The notes under the pieces: model-generated
Told to the model about the DNA's origin: nothing
The model's input: only the letters and a program-made list of their open reading frames with translations
The model's database searches: none
Made by a program: the position numbers and the translations under genes
From: Phytohabitans rumicis
GTDB taxonomy: Bacteria; Actinomycetota; Actinomycetes; Mycobacteriales; Micromonosporaceae
Assembly (NCBI RefSeq): GCF_011764445.1
Contig: NZ_BLPG01000001.1
Location: forward strand, 8,299,316-8,363,315
Direction: 5' to 3'
Length of the DNA stretch: 64,000 nt
In this document: one piece after another, positions 33,932-42,518 of the stretch
Position numbering within the stretch: position 1 is the stretch's first letter
Layout: each line of letters begins with the position of its first letter

Positions 33932-33942
33932 CAAGCCCTCCT

Positions 33943-33955
33943 AGATCAAATATCA
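33943..33955. promoter_or_regulatory. GntR operator candidate before gntR
   Basis: AGATCAAATATCA, matching 32812-32824 in 12 of 13 bases, in the gap upstream of the gntR gene. Two such sites 1.1 kb apart suggest one regulator for both promoters. Confidence 0.6.
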
Positions 33956-34061
33956 AGCGGAATTGTCATGCCTCTGCCAAGCGGGCCCGATGCTACCTCA
34001 TGGCGCGCTGGGAAGATCTCTGGCGGTGGTCATGGCCGGCCTCCGCGCCTGGCCGGCAAGT

Positions 34062-34115
34062 GTTAGGAGGGGGCCCTTCCTATGCAGAAAGCGTTAACAA
34101 GGTGCCCTTCCTTGC
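34062..34115. repeat. AAGGAAGGGC inverted repeat, copy 2 (reverse)
   Basis: GTTAGGAGGGGGCCCTTCCT to GGTGCCCTTCCTTGC, the reverse complement of copy 1 with few changes. Unlike copy 1 it lies in a divergent gap (gntR and phosphatase starts). Confidence 0.8.
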
Positions 34116-34142
34116 ATCAGTGCCTGCGTAAGCTGGGTGGGT

Positions 34143-34712
34143 ATGCGATATGTCGACGGCTGGCGGGAAAAGTTCCACCGCTACAGCACCCGGCTATACG
34201 GCCCGAGCCGCGGTACGACGCCGCTGAGCTGGATCGGTGACCAGCGCATCGCGGTCGGCCACCTGCCCACCGCCGCGACCCTGCTCCGGTTGGTCGACGA
34301 CGGCGTCACCCACGTCGTGAACTGCCGCTCGACCCCGCAGACGTGGATTTCCCAGGATCTCGCCGCGGAGCGGGCGGTGTTCGGGCCGGCGCGGGTGGTG
34401 CACGCGCCGATGTGGGACTTCGGCCGGCCGCAGCCGCCGCGCCTGTGGTCGGGGGCGGCGCTCTTCGCCGCGCGGGTGCTCACCGACGACCCGGACGCCG
34501 GGGTGTTCGTCCACTGCCAGCAGGGTCGCCGACGGTCCATCATGCTCGCGTACGCCGTGCTGCGGCTGCGCGGGCTCGGTGCCGACGACGCGGTCGACCT
34601 GCTGTCGCGGCACCGCGTCGAGGCCCGCATCGTCGCCGCGTACACCGCCAGCGTCGAGCGCTGGCTGAAGGCGGGCGCGCTCCCGATCGGCAGGCTGCGC
34701 CTCTTGAATTAA
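34143..34712 (+). CDS. Dual-specificity-phosphatase-like protein
   Basis: A 189-residue protein with the Cys-dependent phosphatase signature FVHCQQGRRRSIMLAY at about residues 126-141: HCxxGxxRS, with Cys as the nucleophile and Arg binding phosphate (CX5R). The general-acid Asp is likely in PMWDFGRPQ, about 32 residues before the Cys, as expected. It has no signal peptide, so it acts in the cytoplasm on a phosphoprotein or another phosphate ester. It begins at ATG 34143 (a GTG lies 6 bp upstream). The next gene is a chitinase 27 bp further on; co-transcription is possible but functionally odd. Confidence 0.88.
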   Translation: MRYVDGWREKFHRYSTRLYGPSRGTTPLSWIGDQRIAVGHLPTAATLLRLVDDGVTHVVNCRSTPQTWISQDLAAERAVFGPARVVHAPMWDFGRPQPPRLWSGAALFAARVLTDDPDAGVFVHCQQGRRRSIMLAYAVLRLRGLGADDAVDLLSRHRVEARIVAAYTASVERWLKAGALPIGRLRLLN

Positions 34713-34739
34713 CAGGAAACCTTACTTACTGTTCTGCCC

Positions 34740-36059
34740 ATGCGCAGACTGTTCGGCGCGGGCGTCGCCATCGCCACGCTCCTCGTCGCCGCCGCCGGGA
34801 CACCGGCCGCGGCGTCGTCATCCCACCGCGACGGGTACGTCAAGGTCGGGTACTTCACGCAATGGGGCATCTACGGCCGGGCGTTCCCGGTCAAGAAGCT
34901 CGACACGTCCGGCGCCGCAAGCCGCCTCACCCACGTCAACTACGCGTTCGGCAACGTCAGCCCGGACGGCCGCTGCTACGTCGACGGCGGTCCCGGCGAG
35001 GGCGACTCCTGGGCCGACTACCAGCGTCCGGTGCCCGCCGAGGAGAGCGTCGACGGCGTCGCCGACACCTGGGGCGAGCCGCTCAACGGCAACTTCGGGC
35101 AGCTGCAGAAGCTCAAGGCCAAGCACCCCGACCTGAAGGTGCTCATCTCGCTCGGCGGCTGGAGCTGGTCGACGTACTTCTCCAACGCGGCCCTTACCGA
35201 CGCCTCCCGCAAGGCGTTCGTGTCCTCCTGCATCGACCTCTACCTCAAGGGCAACCTGCCCAACCCGGACGGCGGCTCGGGCGGCCCCGGGGCCCTCGCC
35301 GGCGTCTTCGACGGCATCGACCTGGACTGGGAGTGGCCGGGCTCGGACGGGGAGCCGGGCAACGTCGTCCGCCCCGAGGACAAGCAGAACTTCACCCTGC
35401 TGGTCGCCGAGTTCCGCCGCCAGCTCGACGCGTTCGGCCGCTCGTCCCGCAAGCACTACCAGCTCACCGCGTTCCTGCCGGCCGCGCCGGCGACGATCGA
35501 CGCCGGCTTCGAGGTCCGGAAGATCTTCAAGTACCTGGACTTCGGGACCCTTCAGGGGTACGACTTCCACGGCACCTGGGAGGCGCGGGCCAACCAGCAG
35601 TCGGCGCTGCGCGTACCGGCCGGGGCGCCTGACAACCCGGACTTCTCCGTGGAGAACACGGTGAACGCCTGGCTCCTGCGCGGCGCACCGCGCGGCAAGC
35701 TCGTGGTCGGCATCCCGTACTACGGCCGCGGCTGGACCGGCGTCACCGGCGGCACCAACGGCCTGTTCGGTACGTCGACCGGGCCCGCGCCGGCCACCTT
35801 CGAGGCGGGGTACGAGGACTACAAGAAGCTCAAGACCTTGCCGGCCAACGGTTTCACCGTCCACCGTGACCTCCGCGCCGGGCACGCCTGGCTCTTCGAC
35901 GGCACCACCTTCTGGACGTACGACGACCCGATCGTGGTGGCGCAGAAGTCCCTGTACATCCGCGCCAAGGGCCTGGGCGGCGCCATGGTCTGGTCCCTGG
36001 ACGGCGACGACGACCAGGCCACTCTCACGAAGACCATCTCCCACACGCTAGGCCGCTAG
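34740..36059 (+). CDS. Secreted GH18 chitinase
   Basis: A 439-residue exported glycoside hydrolase of family 18, which cleaves beta-1,4-linked N-acetylglucosamine in chitin with retention by substrate-assisted catalysis. Signal peptide: residues 1-26 (MRRLFGAGVAIATLLVAAAG, cleavage near AAA). The catalytic motif is FDGIDLDWEWP at about residues 190-200 (DxxDxDxE, with Glu as the acid), and SLGGWSWSTYF is the second conserved strand. A chitinase insertion-like region with YYGRGW and a final Trp strand (GAMVWSLDGDD) complete the barrel. No chitin-binding module is present. Palindrome copy 6 follows 9 bp after the stop. Confidence 0.95.
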   Translation: MRRLFGAGVAIATLLVAAAGTPAAASSSHRDGYVKVGYFTQWGIYGRAFPVKKLDTSGAASRLTHVNYAFGNVSPDGRCYVDGGPGEGDSWADYQRPVPAEESVDGVADTWGEPLNGNFGQLQKLKAKHPDLKVLISLGGWSWSTYFSNAALTDASRKAFVSSCIDLYLKGNLPNPDGGSGGPGALAGVFDGIDLDWEWPGSDGEPGNVVRPEDKQNFTLLVAEFRRQLDAFGRSSRKHYQLTAFLPAAPATIDAGFEVRKIFKYLDFGTLQGYDFHGTWEARANQQSALRVPAGAPDNPDFSVENTVNAWLLRGAPRGKLVVGIPYYGRGWTGVTGGTNGLFGTSTGPAPATFEAGYEDYKKLKTLPANGFTVHRDLRAGHAWLFDGTTFWTYDDPIVVAQKSLYIRAKGLGGAMVWSLDGDDDQATLTKTISHTLGR

Positions 36060-36068
36060 TTCTTATTG

Positions 36069-36133
36069 CGTCGATCAAGGGCGAACGGTCGTGGTTGGAT
36101 CTCCAATCCACGGCCGTTCGCCCTTGATCGACG
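36069..36133. repeat. 65-bp palindromic element, copy 6
   Basis: Core 36069-36133, forward orientation; the outer arm beyond it (TCGAAATCCGTAGGCG) is decayed. It fills the 93-bp gap between the convergent chitinase and AraC genes. Confidence 0.9.
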
Positions 36134-36152
36134 TCGAAATCCGTAGGCGAGG

Positions 36153-36716
36153 CTAGCCAGCCAGCGTCGTAACGGGGGACACCCCGTACTCCCGGCGGTA
36201 TTCGGCGGCGAAGCGGCCGAGGTGGGCGAAGCCCCAGCGGTGCGCGACCGCCGCGACAGTCACCTCGCCCGGCGCGGCCCGGCACAGGTCCGCGTGCGCG
36301 CCGGCGAGGCGCAGCCGCCGCAGGTACGTCATGGGCGGCACACCGACGTGCCGGTGGAAGCCCTCCTGGAGGGCGCGCACGCTCACGCCGGCGATCCGGG
36401 CGAGGTCGTGGGCGGTGAACGGCCGGGCGGGGTCCGCCTCCATCGCGTCGAGCGCCCGCTTGACGTGGCGGGGCCGGCTCGGTGCGGCCGCCGTCCCACG
36501 GTACGGGTGGTCCGCGGCGAGCAGCAGTCCGGTGAGGACGCCCTGCCATATCCGGCTGGCCATGACCGGCTCATGGATCAGGCTGTCCTGGTCGCGCAGC
36601 TCGGCGCAGACCAGGCACAGCAGGCGGGCCACGCTGCGACCGGCACCGGTGGTGACGTCAATGCTCGCTGGCATCCCGGGAGTATGCCGGGCGAGCCCGT
36701 GGGTGGTGTAGGACAA
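36153..36716 (-). CDS. AraC-family regulator, N-terminally short
   Basis: A 187-residue protein whose C-terminal 100 residues form the AraC/XylS DNA-binding domain with both helix-turn-helices (FTAHDLARIAGVSVRALQEG, FHRHVGVPPMTYLRRLRLAG; then VTVAAVAHRWGFAHLGRFAA, EYRREYGVSP). Full-length relatives have about 130 more N-terminal residues forming a cupin-like ligand domain. Only a short helical stretch is left here (RSVARLLCLVCAELRDQD). The upstream gap is about 100 bp, so a simple frameshift cannot hide the missing part. Probably a truncated remnant, but it could still bind DNA. M15 (36674) is another possible start. Confidence 0.75.
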   Translation of the reverse strand: MSYTTHGLARHTPGMPASIDVTTGAGRSVARLLCLVCAELRDQDSLIHEPVMASRIWQGVLTGLLLAADHPYRGTAAAPSRPRHVKRALDAMEADPARPFTAHDLARIAGVSVRALQEGFHRHVGVPPMTYLRRLRLAGAHADLCRAAPGEVTVAAVAHRWGFAHLGRFAAEYRREYGVSPVTTLAG

Positions 36717-36819
36717 GGGGTCCTTAGGACAATAAGTTCTTCGCGTCGCCTTTTGGCGCTACCCGAGTCCGCGTCCGCCCGGTTAGGGTGGTCGCAATCG
36801 CGATCATGAAGGGAGCGCC

Positions 36820-37791
36820 GTGTTCGTCGATATGCCGCTGGACGAGCTGCGCCAGTACCTGCCCACCCGGGACGAGCCCGCCGACTTCGACGCGTTCTGG
36901 ACGGCCACGCTCGACGAGGCCCGGGCCGCCGCCACGCCGGCGACGTTCCGGCCGTACGACAGCGGACTGTCCACTGTGGAAGTGCATGACGTGACGTTCA
37001 GCGGCTTCGCCGGCCAGCCCATCAAGGCATGGTTCATCGCGCCGCGCGGCGCCACCGGCCCGTTGCCGTGCGTCGTGGAGTTCATCGGGTACGGCGGTGG
37101 CCGCGGCCTGCCGCACGAATGGCTGCACTGGAGCGCGGCCGGGTACGCCCACTTCGTCATGGACACCCGGGGCCAGGGCAGTGGCGGCTACCTGAGCGGC
37201 GACACCCCCGACCCGGACGCGTCCGGCGCACCGCAGACGCCCGGTTTCATGACCCGCGGCGTTCTCGACCCGGCGCACTACTACTACCGGCGGGTCTTCG
37301 CCGACGGGGTGCGGGCGGTCGAGACGGCCCGCGAGCACCCGCTGGTCGACGCGCGGCGGGTGGTCATCGGCGGCGGCAGCCAGGGCGGCGGCATCACCCT
37401 CGCGGTGGCAGGGCTCGTCGACGGGCTGGTCGCGGCGATGCCGGACGTGCCGTTCCTGTGCCAGTACCGGCGCGCCACGGAGATCACCGACGAGTACCCG
37501 TACCAGGAGCTGAGGACGTACTGCAAGGTGCACCGGGACCAGGTCGAGCAGGTCTTCGACACGCTGCGCTACTTCGACGGGGTGAACTTCGCGGCGCGGG
37601 CCACCGCCCCGGCGCTCTTCTCCGTCGCGCTCATGGACGCGGTGTGCCCACCATCCACTGTGTACGCCGCGTACAACCACTACGCCGCCGACAAGGACAT
37701 CAAGGTGTGGGCGTACAACGGGCACGAGGGCGGGCAGGCGTTCCAGCGGCAGGCCCAGATCCGGTACCTGGCCAATCTGATGTCAGTGTGA
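36820..37791 (+). CDS. Acetylxylan esterase / cephalosporin-C deacetylase family (AXE1) hydrolase
   Basis: A 323-residue alpha/beta-hydrolase of the AXE1 family, which removes acetyl groups from xylan or xylo-oligosaccharides and from cephalosporin C. Nucleophile elbow: IGGGSQGGGITLAVA (GxSxG with Ser at about residue 184); catalytic Asp in ALMDAVCPPSTVYAAYNHY; catalytic His in NGHEGGQAF. The N-terminal MFVDMPLDELRQYLPTRDEP matches the family. It has no signal peptide, so it is cytoplasmic, which fits imported acetylated oligosaccharides. It starts with GTG behind GAAGGGAG. It overlaps the convergent dehydratase by 9 bp. Confidence 0.92.
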   Translation: MFVDMPLDELRQYLPTRDEPADFDAFWTATLDEARAAATPATFRPYDSGLSTVEVHDVTFSGFAGQPIKAWFIAPRGATGPLPCVVEFIGYGGGRGLPHEWLHWSAAGYAHFVMDTRGQGSGGYLSGDTPDPDASGAPQTPGFMTRGVLDPAHYYYRRVFADGVRAVETAREHPLVDARRVVIGGGSQGGGITLAVAGLVDGLVAAMPDVPFLCQYRRATEITDEYPYQELRTYCKVHRDQVEQVFDTLRYFDGVNFAARATAPALFSVALMDAVCPPSTVYAAYNHYAADKDIKVWAYNGHEGGQAFQRQAQIRYLANLMSV

Positions 37792-39485
37792 CTCCCGGCT
37801 GACCCTGTCCCCACTGGAGCCCACCAGGAAGTCCAGATCGGCGCCCTTGTCGGCCTGTAGCACGTGGTCGATGTAGAGCCGCTCCCAGCCGCGCGCGGGG
37901 GCGGCGGCGCGCACGTCGGCCGGTTGGCGCTGTCCCAATTCCACCGTGGACAGTTCGACGTCGAGGCGGCGGGCGGGCACGTCCAGCACGACGATGTCGC
38001 CGGTGCGTACGAGCGACAGCGGGCCGCCGATCGCCGCCTCGGGTGCGGCGTGCAGCACCACCGTGCCGTACGCCGTACCGCTCATCCGGGCGTCGCTGAC
38101 GCGTACCATGTCGCGGATGCCCTTCGCGAGCAGCTTGGCCGGCAGCGGCAGGTTGCCCACCTCGGGCATGCCCGGATAGCCCTTGGGCCCGCAGCCGCGC
38201 AGGATGAGCACGGACGTCTCGTCGACGTCCAGATCCGGGGAGTCCAGCCGGGCGTGCAGGTCCTCGACGCTGTCGAAGACGACCGCGCGGCCCCGGTGCC
38301 GCAGCAGTTCCGGCGACGCGGCGGCCGGCTTGATGACGGCGCCGTCGGGGGCGAGGTTGCCGCGCAGGACGGCGATGCCGGCGTCCGGCAGCAGCGGATC
38401 GGCGCGGCGGCGGATGACGGACTCGTCCCAGATTTCGGCGTCGGTGAGCTGCTCGACGAGCGGGCGGCCGGTGACGGTCAGCGCCTCCGGGTCGAGCAGA
38501 TCGCGCACCTCGTTGAGGACGGCGAGGAGTCCACCGGCCCGGTACATGTCGTCCATGAGGTGGCGGCCGGCCGGCTGGAGATCGACCAGCAGGGGCACGC
38601 CGGAGCCCGTACGGTCGAAGTCGTCCAGCGTCAGGTCGATGCCGAGCCGGCCGGCGATGGCCAGCAGGTGGACCACGGCGTTCGTGGAGCCGCCGATCGC
38701 GGCCAGCGTGACGATCGCGTTCCGAAACGAGCCGCTGGTGAGAATGGTGCTCGGCCGGCGGTCCTCGGCGACCAGCTCGACGGCGAGCCGGCCGGTCTCC
38801 TGCGCGAGCGCCAGCAGCCGGCTGTCCGGCGCGGGCGTGCCGGCGATCCCGGGGACGGTGGTGCCGAGCGCCTCGGCCATGCAGGCCATCGTGGACGCCG
38901 TACCCATGGTGTTGCAGTGGCCCTTGCTGCGGATCATGGCGGATTCGGACCGCAGGAACGCCTCCTGCGACAGCGTGCCGGCGCGGACCTCTTCGGACAG
39001 TCGCCACACGTCGGTGCCGCAGCCGAGCGGGGTGCCGCGGAAGTGCCCGGTGAGCATCGGCCCGCCGGGTACGACCACGGCGGGCAGGTCGACGGACGCG
39101 GCGGCCATGAGCAGGGCCGGGATGGTCTTGTCGCAGCCGCCGAGCAGGACGACGCCGTCGATGGGGTTGGCCCGCAGCATCTCTTCGATGGCCATCGCGG
39201 CGAGGTTGCGCCAGAGCATGGCGGTGGGGCGGACCTGGGTCTCGCCGAGCGAGACGACCGGGAGGTTCAGCGGGACGCCGCCGGCCTCGTGGACGCCGTT
39301 GGCGACGCTGCGGGCGACCTCGTCGAGGTGGGCGTTGCAGGGGGTGAGGTCGGAGGCGGTGTTGGCGATGGCGATGTGGGGCGGCCGGTGAAGGCGGAGT
39401 CCGGGAGGCCGCGGCGCATCCAGGCGCGGTGGATGTACGCGTTGCGGTCGGTGCCGGCGTACCACTGCGCGCTGCGGAGATCCAT
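37783..39485 (-). CDS. IlvD/Edd-family dehydratase (sugar-acid or dihydroxy-acid), one frameshift
   Basis: About 567 residues after one base is restored. Iron-sulfur dehydratase of the IlvD/Edd family: GGCDKTIPALLMAA (cluster Cys), GTDVWRLSEEVRAG, SKGHCNTMGTASTMACMAEA (second Cys), SGSFRNAIVTLAAIGGSTNA and the C-terminal RVSDARMSGTAYGTVVLHAA. The start MDLRSAQWYAGTDRNAYIHR and its length resemble the pentonate/arabinonate dehydratases (YjhG/YagF- or AraC-like group) more than amino-acid-biosynthetic IlvD. Near an acetylxylan-esterase gene, a pentose-acid substrate is plausible. The break is at 39378-39381 (GGGG; FTGRP-HIAIANTASDL). It starts at ATG 39485. Confidence 0.88.
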
Positions 39486-39527
39486 GACGCGAGCGTACCC
39501 ACGCCGGCCCTGAGGCCCTCAAGATCG

Positions 39528-39590
39528 CGGTGATCAGGGAGCAGCTCCGTCGACACGCCGCGACCCGCCCGAGCTACTCCCTGATCACCG
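39528..39590. repeat. GGTGATCAGGGAG inverted repeat
   Basis: Arms of 20 bp with 19 matching (39528-39547 and 39571-39590) start with CGGTGATCAGGGAG. It shares the GGTGATCA...TGATCACC ends with the 66-bp family but differs inside. It lies between DsbA-like and dehydratase genes that point the same way. Confidence 0.75.
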
Positions 39591-39605
39591 GGGAGGGAGG
39601 GGTGG

Positions 39606-40157
39606 TCACGCGGAGGCGGCTTCGTCTACGGCGGTCAGGAGGGCGGCTAGGGAGTTGGGGGCGTCGTGGCGGATGCCGTTGACGAAGAACGTCGGGGTGC
39701 CGGCCACGCCGCTGCGTACGCCGCTGCCGAAGTCGCGCCGGATGCGGTCCAGGTAGAGGTGGCCGTTCAGGGCGCGGCCGATCCGCTCGACGTCCAGCCC
39801 GATCCGGTCCACGGCCAGCGCGAGGTGCAGCGGCTTGAGCTGGTCCTGGTGGGTGAACAGCCAGTCGTGCATCTGCCAGAAGTGCCCGCGGGCGGCGGCG
39901 GCCTCGGCGGTCTCGGCGGCGATCTCGGAGTACGGGTGGACGTCGGTCAGCGGGAAGTGCCGGAAGACGAACGCGACCGTGGTCGGGCGCTGGCGCAGCA
40001 CCTCCTGCACGATGACGTGCACCGCGGCGGACTCGGGGCACTGGTAGTCGCCGTACTCCACGAGCGTGACCGGGGCGTACGAGCTGCCGAGGACGTGGTC
40101 CTCCTCGGTGATCGGCCCGCGGAGCCGGCTCATTGTCAATCGGAACGGATCGCTCAT
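39606..40157 (-). CDS. DsbA-family thioredoxin-fold protein
   Basis: A 183-residue thioredoxin-fold protein. The family strand and active-site region is VTLVEYGDYQCPESAAVHVI: CPES in place of CxxC, so only the first Cys is present and disulfide exchange of the normal type is not possible. The cis-Pro region GVAGTPTFFVNGIRHDAPN is conserved. No signal peptide is visible, so it is cytoplasmic. Similar domains occur in actinobacterial proteins beside transporters (NhaA-associated). It is the last gene of an apparent SDR-MFS-DsbA operon, 36 bp after the MFS gene. It may be a redox sensor or a glutathione- or mycothiol-type transferase. Confidence 0.85.
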   Translation of the reverse strand: MSDPFRLTMSRLRGPITEEDHVLGSSYAPVTLVEYGDYQCPESAAVHVIVQEVLRQRPTTVAFVFRHFPLTDVHPYSEIAAETAEAAAARGHFWQMHDWLFTHQDQLKPLHLALAVDRIGLDVERIGRALNGHLYLDRIRRDFGSGVRSGVAGTPTFFVNGIRHDAPNSLAALLTAVDEAASA

Positions 40158-40193
40158 GTCGGAAATGGTCGGACCGGCGCGGGTGAGGGCGCC

Positions 40194-41786
40194 TCATTCC
40201 GGACGGGTGAGCGCGGGCAGCAGGTGCCGCACGTCGGCGGGGCCCTCGGCGAGGGCGACGGCCCGCCGCTCGGTCTCCTGGTCCGCGCCGGTCATCCGTT
40301 CGCCGTGCTGGCGTTGGTGCTCGTCCCACGACGCGAGCTGGTAGACCTCGACGAACCGCTGCGGCTCCTCACCCACCCGGAACAGGCCCCACCGCATGGC
40401 GCCGGTCTGCTGGCGCGACCCGCGTACCTTCCGCATCGCCTTGACGAACGCCTCCTCCTGTTCCGGGCGCACCGTGTAGACGGCGGTGACCAGCACCGGT
40501 CCGGCGTGCGGGTCCGGGTCGAACGCCATCCGCAGCTCCGGCCAGACGGTGGCGCGTTCGCGGTCCACGCCGCGCAGGTCGGGCAGCGGCCGGACCGCCA
40601 TCCACATCGCGTCCAGGAGCATCAGGGCCGCCGCGGCGATGAACGCGTTGACCAGGCCGGCGGCCTCGGCGAGCAGGCCCCAGGCGAGCGCGCCGAGCGC
40701 CTGCCCGCCGGCGAAGACGACCTGGTAGACGGCGAGCCCGCGGGCGCGTACCCAGCCGGGCAGGAAGAGCTGCATCTCGGCGTTCAGGTTGGCCAGGACG
40801 ATCACCCAGGCGGCGCCCGCGGGCACCAGCGCCGCCGCGACGATCGCGAGGTCGCGGACGGCGGCGACGACGAGCAGCACGCCGGCGAAGAGCGACCCGG
40901 CGGTGGCCAGGAACTGGCTGGCCGAGACCTTGCCGCGCACCCACGTCAGGGCGAGCCCGCCGCCGATCGCGCCGATGCCGAGCGCGCCGAGCAGCACGCC
41001 GTACCCGTGTGAGCCGGTCCCCAGCAGATGGCGGGCGACCAGCGGGAGCAGCGCCCACAGGGCGCTGCCGGGCAGGATGAAGAGCACCACCCGGCGCAGT
41101 AGGCGGCGGACGGCCCGGGAGTGGCGCACGTAGCGGCCGCCGGCCCGCAGCGCGGCGGTGAAGCGTTCCGGCTCCGCGACCGACCGGGTGTCGCCGGGGC
41201 GCCACCGCACCAGGGCCGCGGCGAACGCCAGGAACGAGACCGTGTTCAGGGCGAACACCACGGTCACGCCCGTCTCGGCGATGAGCAGGCCGGCCACCGC
41301 CGGGCCGATCGCGCGGGCGACGTTCACGCTGATGGAGCCCAGGGCGGACGCGGACCGCAACAGGCCGCGCGGCACCAGTTCGGGGATCGAGGCCGCCCAG
41401 GCGGGCAGCGTGAGCGCCTGGCCGGTGCCCAGCGCGAACGTCAGCGTCAGCAGCAGCGGCGCGCCCATGTGCCCGGTGGCGGTCAGCACGGTCATGATCA
41501 GGCCGACGCAGGCGAGCGCGAGCTGCACGGCGATCAGCAGGTGGCGCTTGTCGAACGCGTCGGCCAGCACCCCGGCGGGCAGCGCGAGCAGCAGGATCGG
41601 CAGCATGCTCGCGGTCTGCACGAGGGCGACGGGGGTGGCCGCGTCCGACTCGCTGACCAGCAGCCACTGGGCGCCGACGGTCTGCATCCAGGTGCCGATG
41701 TTGGCCGCCAGCAGGGCCAGCCAGAGGTTGCGGTAGGCGGCGATGCGCAGCGGCGCCCACGCCGTTCCTTCCCGCGTTGCGGTCAC
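40194..41786 (-). CDS. MFS efflux transporter with C-terminal ABM-like domain (MFS_3)
   Basis: A 530-residue protein. Residues 1-405 form about 12 transmembrane helices of the major facilitator superfamily; ANIGTWMQTVGAQWLLVSES and GALGIGAIGGGLALTWVRGK are typical of the MFS_3 group (EntS-like exporters), and the cytoplasmic loop ADAFDKRHLL is the usual motif A site. Residues about 430-525 are a soluble antibiotic-biosynthesis-monooxygenase-like dimeric alpha/beta domain (VYTVRPEQEEAFVKAMRKVR; FVEVYQLASWDEHQRQHGER), a known fusion in this group. It starts with GTG at 41786, overlapping the SDR stop (GTGA). It probably exports a small compound handled by the same operon. Confidence 0.9.
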   Translation of the reverse strand: MTATREGTAWAPLRIAAYRNLWLALLAANIGTWMQTVGAQWLLVSESDAATPVALVQTASMLPILLLALPAGVLADAFDKRHLLIAVQLALACVGLIMTVLTATGHMGAPLLLTLTFALGTGQALTLPAWAASIPELVPRGLLRSASALGSISVNVARAIGPAVAGLLIAETGVTVVFALNTVSFLAFAAALVRWRPGDTRSVAEPERFTAALRAGGRYVRHSRAVRRLLRRVVLFILPGSALWALLPLVARHLLGTGSHGYGVLLGALGIGAIGGGLALTWVRGKVSASQFLATAGSLFAGVLLVVAAVRDLAIVAAALVPAGAAWVIVLANLNAEMQLFLPGWVRARGLAVYQVVFAGGQALGALAWGLLAEAAGLVNAFIAAAALMLLDAMWMAVRPLPDLRGVDRERATVWPELRMAFDPDPHAGPVLVTAVYTVRPEQEEAFVKAMRKVRGSRQQTGAMRWGLFRVGEEPQRFVEVYQLASWDEHQRQHGERMTGADQETERRAVALAEGPADVRHLLPALTRPE

Positions 41787-42478
41787 CACCGTCCGTCGGC
41801 CCGCAGCACCCTCAGGTCGGAGACGTACGGGTCGTCCGCGTCCAGCATCAGCAGCCGGACGACCTCCCGGGCCACCTGGGCCGGTGGGGTGTAGACGGTG
41901 TCGAGAAACTCGGCGCCCACCCGTTCCTGCAACCGGGTCGGCATCGGGCCGGGGTGCAGCTGCATCACCTTGATCCCGTTCGTGCCGGTGGCCTGGGCGA
42001 GCGACTCCACCAGGCTGGCGCCGAAGCACTTGGTGGCCCGGTAGACCGGGATGCCGGGCCGCGGCACGTCCACCGCGACGGCGCCGACGTACACGATGTT
42101 GCCGTGGCCGTGCCGGTGCATGCGGCGCAGCGCCTCCCGCAGGACGTACGCGGTGCCCAGCACGTTGACCTCGACGGCCCGCTGGATCGCCTCCGGCGCC
42201 AGGTCCTCCAGCCGGCCGCCGATCCACCTGGCGGCGCAGTGGACCAGGCCGTCCAGCTCACCGCCGATCTCGTCGAAGGCGCTCCGCACCTGGTCGTACC
42301 GGGCCACGTCGCACGCCATGCCGTCGCAGCCGAGATCGGCCGCGACCTGCTTGACCTCCTCGGGCTGGTCGCCGAGCACGACGACCCGGTGGTCGGGGAC
42401 GAGGATCCGGGCCACTTCGAGCCCGAGACCGCTGGTGCCGCCGACAACGACAAAAGTCCTCACACGGGCCAGGATCAC
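41783..42478 (-). CDS. Short-chain dehydrogenase/reductase
   Basis: A 231-residue SDR with the cofactor-binding GGTSGLGLE at residues 13-21, the DVARYDQV and CAARWIGG spots, and the catalytic YRATK at about residues 147-151. The Ser of the triad is replaced or shifted: the region IVYVGAVAVDVPRPG has no Ser at the expected spot, so activity is uncertain. It would use NAD(P)H on a carbonyl or alcohol substrate. It is the first gene of an SDR-MFS-DsbA operon on the minus strand, with a 4-base overlap into the MFS gene. The long HHD-type end is typical. Confidence 0.85.
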   Translation of the reverse strand: MILARVRTFVVVGGTSGLGLEVARILVPDHRVVVLGDQPEEVKQVAADLGCDGMACDVARYDQVRSAFDEIGGELDGLVHCAARWIGGRLEDLAPEAIQRAVEVNVLGTAYVLREALRRMHRHGHGNIVYVGAVAVDVPRPGIPVYRATKCFGASLVESLAQATGTNGIKVMQLHPGPMPTRLQERVGAEFLDTVYTPPAQVAREVVRLLMLDADDPYVSDLRVLRADGRW

Positions 42479-42518
42479 CGCCGGAAAGGTGACGCGAGCT
42501 CACCCAAGCTGGGTGAGA

